Source: Methanobacteriota archaeon (GTDB lineage Archaea; Halobacteriota; Bog-38; Methanoflorentales; Methanoflorentaceae). From it: 13,172 bases of DNA. A model generated the notes under the pieces. That model searched no databases. It saw only the letters and a program-made list of their open reading frames with translations, and had not been told where the DNA came from. Positions within the stretch are counted from its first letter, which is position 1. The number at the start of each line of letters is the position of its first letter. A program made the position numbers and the translations under genes. The DNA is taken from contig PMYA01000005.1 in the NCBI GenBank assembly GCA_003170935.1, forward strand, positions 1-13,172, read 5' to 3'. Shown piece by piece: positions 12,777-13,172 of the stretch.

Positions 12777-13172
12777 ATGGTTCGTCTAATTCTCGTGGAA
12801 GATAAGTCTATCATCGCCGCGGATATCCAGTCCCGGCTGCGTGGCACTGGCTACGACATCGTCGGCATCGCGGCAACGGGAGAAGACGCGATAGCACAGG
12901 CGGGCGAATTGCGCCCCGATGTGGTGTTAACGGACATAGTCCTCAAAGGGGAGATGGACGGCATCGACGCGGCGCAGCAGATTACAGAGCGTTTTGACAT
13001 ACCAATCATCTTTCTTACTGCACATACTGACGCTGCTACCGTTAAGCGAGCAACAGCGACGGCATCGTACGGGTTCCTTGTTAAGCCGTTTGATGCGCTT
13101 GAGCTCGCGGCTACGATTGAAATGGCGATTCACAGGCACGGAATGGAAGCAAAGGCGCGCGAGAGCGATCGC
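12777..13172 (+). CDS. Response regulator receiver domain protein, 3' end outside the window
   Basis: The first 132 residues are present and the frame is open at the window edge. Residues 3-120 form a complete CheY-like receiver domain: acidic pair Glu8-Asp9 (VEDK), phospho-acceptor Asp53 in VLTDIVLKGEMDG, Thr81 in FLTAHTD, and Lys103 in GFLVKPF. The Lys10 where many receivers have a third acidic residue is common in archaeal forms. After the domain a charged helix (MAIHRHGMEAKARESDR) continues in frame, which suggests a linker to a PAS or histidine kinase domain, as in the REC-PAS-HK proteins common in Methanomicrobia; this is inference. The start has GGAGAA about 8 bases before the ATG. The input signal is unknown. 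Confidence 0.88.
   Translation, partial: MVRLILVEDKSIIAADIQSRLRGTGYDIVGIAATGEDAIAQAGELRPDVVLTDIVLKGEMDGIDAAQQITERFDIPIIFLTAHTDAATVKRATATASYGFLVKPFDALELAATIEMAIHRHGMEAKARESDR

Noticed and set aside
1..13172. CRISPR array, insertion sequence, tRNA or rRNA gene
   Set aside because: No regularly spaced repeats, transposase motifs, terminal inverted repeats with flanking duplications, tRNA-like folds or rRNA segments were recognised on reading both strands.

Overview
The window most resembles a piece of a methanogen-like (Methanomicrobia-type) euryarchaeal genome. Pointers are an AceTr-type acetate transporter and acetate-specific AMP-forming acetyl-CoA synthetase of the kind found in such organisms, a CbiM protein with the extended N-terminus Met-Ala-His-Ile-His, the N-terminal relic of an OFA-family MFS transporter, a glycine-rich membrane protein ending in Gly-Val-Lys-Leu-Glu-Leu-Glu, and strong GGAGGTGAT-type ribosome binding sites. 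No rRNA, ribosomal protein or tRNA is present, so this placement is an inference; two hairpin-plus-T-run terminators would also fit a bacterium. Gene density is low, with many 300-700 bp gaps, and at least two of these gaps hold gene relics, suggesting a loosely packed accessory or decaying region.

Layout. Positions 55-1098 carry three small plus-strand genes: two orphans and a DUF1622-like membrane protein. They converge on a minus-strand class I isoprenoid synthase-like gene (1124-2224). Three more minus-strand membrane protein genes follow (2644-2937, 3308-3850, 4268-5014); the second has a 23-codon reading frame joined to its stop codon by a TGATG overlap. Positions 5390-5650 contain what looks like the broken C-terminal end of a MetN-type ABC ATPase on the plus strand.

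The centre is an acetate module on the minus strand: acetate transporter (7784-8380), a hairpin/T-run terminator, then acetyl-CoA synthetase (5707-7623). Just upstream of the transporter is a truncated OFA-family MFS gene. A DHA2-type 14-helix drug-efflux MFS gene (9139-10584) lies further upstream on the same strand.

From about 10.9 kb the plus strand is used: a possible 43-residue membrane peptide, a 220-base leader containing two composite stem-loops, cbiM (cobalt/nickel ECF substrate-binding subunit), and immediately behind it a small two-helix protein shaped like CbiN. After a 590-base gap with a hairpin, T-rich tracts and broken short frames, the window ends inside a response-regulator receiver domain, probably the front of a larger sensor protein.

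Functional reading: acetate is imported by the AceTr protein and activated to acetyl-CoA by Acs, while CbiM and its small partner would import Co2+ or Ni2+, which methanogens need for corrinoids, CODH/ACS and F430. No complete novel defence or mobile system was seen. The most unusual items are the structured cbiM leader, the divergent isoprenoid synthase, the translationally coupled peptide and the two gene relics.
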